Positions 63,418-64,000 of a DNA stretch of 64,000 bases are shown here, in pieces. The notes under the pieces were generated by a model. That model saw only the letters and a program-made list of their open reading frames with translations. It was not told the origin of the DNA and did not search any database. Both the position numbers and the translations under genes were made by a program. The number at the start of each line of letters is the position of its first letter. Positions within the stretch are counted from its first letter, which is position 1. The DNA lies in NCBI GenBank assembly GCA_963775575.1, contig CAVZJG010000002.1, forward strand, positions 682,001-746,000. The letters run 5' to 3'. This DNA comes from Roseiarcus sp963775575 (GTDB lineage: Bacteria > Pseudomonadota > Alphaproteobacteria > Rhizobiales > Beijerinckiaceae).

Positions 63418-64000
63418 CTATTTGATGAACGAGCCGTCGCGCAGGTCGGTCAGCGCCTGGCGGATTTCGGCCTGGGTGTTCATGACGATCGGGCCGTGCC
63501 AGGCGATCGGCTCGCGCAACGGGCGGCCGGAGACGAGGAGAAAGCGAATCCCCTCCTCGCCCGCTTGAACGCTCACTTCGTCGCCCGAGCCGAACGCCAC
63601 CAGCGAGCGATTGCCGACGCGATCGCGCACGATGACCTCTTCGCCGCCGACCAAGTTCTCGCGCAACGCGCCGAAAGGCGCCGAGGCGCCGTCGAACACG
63701 CCCGAACCCTCGAAAATATAGGCGAAGGCCTGACGGTAGGTCTCCACCGGCAGGGTCTTGCGCTTGCCCGCGGGCACGACGACGTCGAGATAGCGCGGAT
63801 CGGCGGCGACCTCGTCGACCGGGCCTTTCTTGCCCCAGAACTCGCCGCAGATCACGCGCACCCGCACGCCGTCGTCGTCGACGATTTCAGGGATGGCGAG
63901 GCTCGGCACGTCCTGATAGCGCGGCGCCGTCATTTTCAGGTTCGAAGGCAGGTTGGCCCACAGCTGGAATCCATGCATGCGACCGAGATTGTCGCCCTTC
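63418..64000 (-). CDS. Pirin family protein, 5' end outside window
   Basis: About 193 C-terminal codons are visible; the frame continues past the right edge (KGDNLGRMHGFQLWANLPSN). Cupin-fold pirin: the first-domain metal site is outside, but the HGFQLWANLP segment, a C-terminal cupin with FLLVSGRPLREPIAWHGPIV and VMNTQAEIRQA are standard. Some pirins are quercetin dioxygenases; function here is unassigned. Confidence 0.92.
   Translation of the reverse strand, partial: KGDNLGRMHGFQLWANLPSNLKMTAPRYQDVPSLAIPEIVDDDGVRVRVICGEFWGKKGPVDEVAADPRYLDVVVPAGKRKTLPVETYRQAFAYIFEGSGVFDGASAPFGALRENLVGGEEVIVRDRVGNRSLVAFGSGDEVSVQAGEEGIRFLLVSGRPLREPIAWHGPIVMNTQAEIRQALTDLRDGSFIK

Overview
The window is a high-GC chromosomal segment of an alphaproteobacterium, most likely of the order Hyphomicrobiales (Rhizobiales). 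The evidence is the set of housekeeping genes and their pairings: dapA-smpB, sdhE-mfd with recG nearby, tRNA-Trp-secE-nusG, trxB followed by a lysR gene, an Omp25/31-type outer membrane barrel, and a transglutaminase/ATP-grasp operon. The family cannot be fixed from the sequence alone. No rRNA genes, CRISPR array or replication origin were seen.

Layout. 0-2.1 kb: an exported protein cut by the window edge, glucokinase, and a MntA-HepT toxin-antitoxin pair. 2.3-4.8 kb: a compact type II restriction-modification cluster (C5 cytosine methyltransferase, PD-(D/E)XK-like protein, Vsr repair endonuclease). The vsr reading frame runs without a stop into ppc, PEP carboxylase (4.84-7.63 kb). 7.7-12.7 kb: smpB, dapA, a lytic transglycosylase and two tandem exported paralogues. 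13.0-19.15 kb: a lower-GC polyol (probably xylitol) uptake and oxidation operon with an eroded xylulokinase, bracketed by inverted copies of a small palindromic repeat. 19.3-21.25 kb: a REP/RAYT transposase unit with its repeats. 21.26-30.6 kb: mfd, sdhE, a C13-family peptidase, a glutathionyl-hydroquinone-reductase-like GST, a TPR membrane protein, recG and an exported protein.

30.8-38.2 kb is an accessory region. It holds an IS630 element with a frameshifted transposase, two small overlapping genes (one with its 3' end rewritten by the IS), an unrecognised lower-GC membrane protein, and a frameshifted NodU/CmcH-type carbamoyltransferase between two ~365-bp direct repeats, each carrying a large hairpin. 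38.3-43.3 kb returns to core genes: rimO, pyrG, tRNA-Ser, aroQ, tRNA-Gln. 43.5-50.2 kb is a three-gene operon of transglutaminase-like and circularly permuted ATP-grasp/alpha-E proteins. 50.4-56.1 kb: tRNA-Trp, secE, nusG, msrP, lysR, trxB, a GST and an outer membrane barrel. 56.5-64 kb: a small unknown gene, a periplasmic binding protein preceded by a relic of an aminotransferase gene, a ThDP-dependent acetolactate-synthase-like enzyme, a YgjP-type metallopeptidase, an alpha/beta hydrolase, a glycosyltransferase and a pirin cut by the window edge.

The most striking points are the open vsr-ppc fusion frame, the unassigned restriction system beside it, several palindromic repeats (three at least) whose ends begin TTACGGTGA near a resident RAYT transposase, a phased TTGGAAA repeat present twice, and the repeat-flanked carbamoyltransferase.
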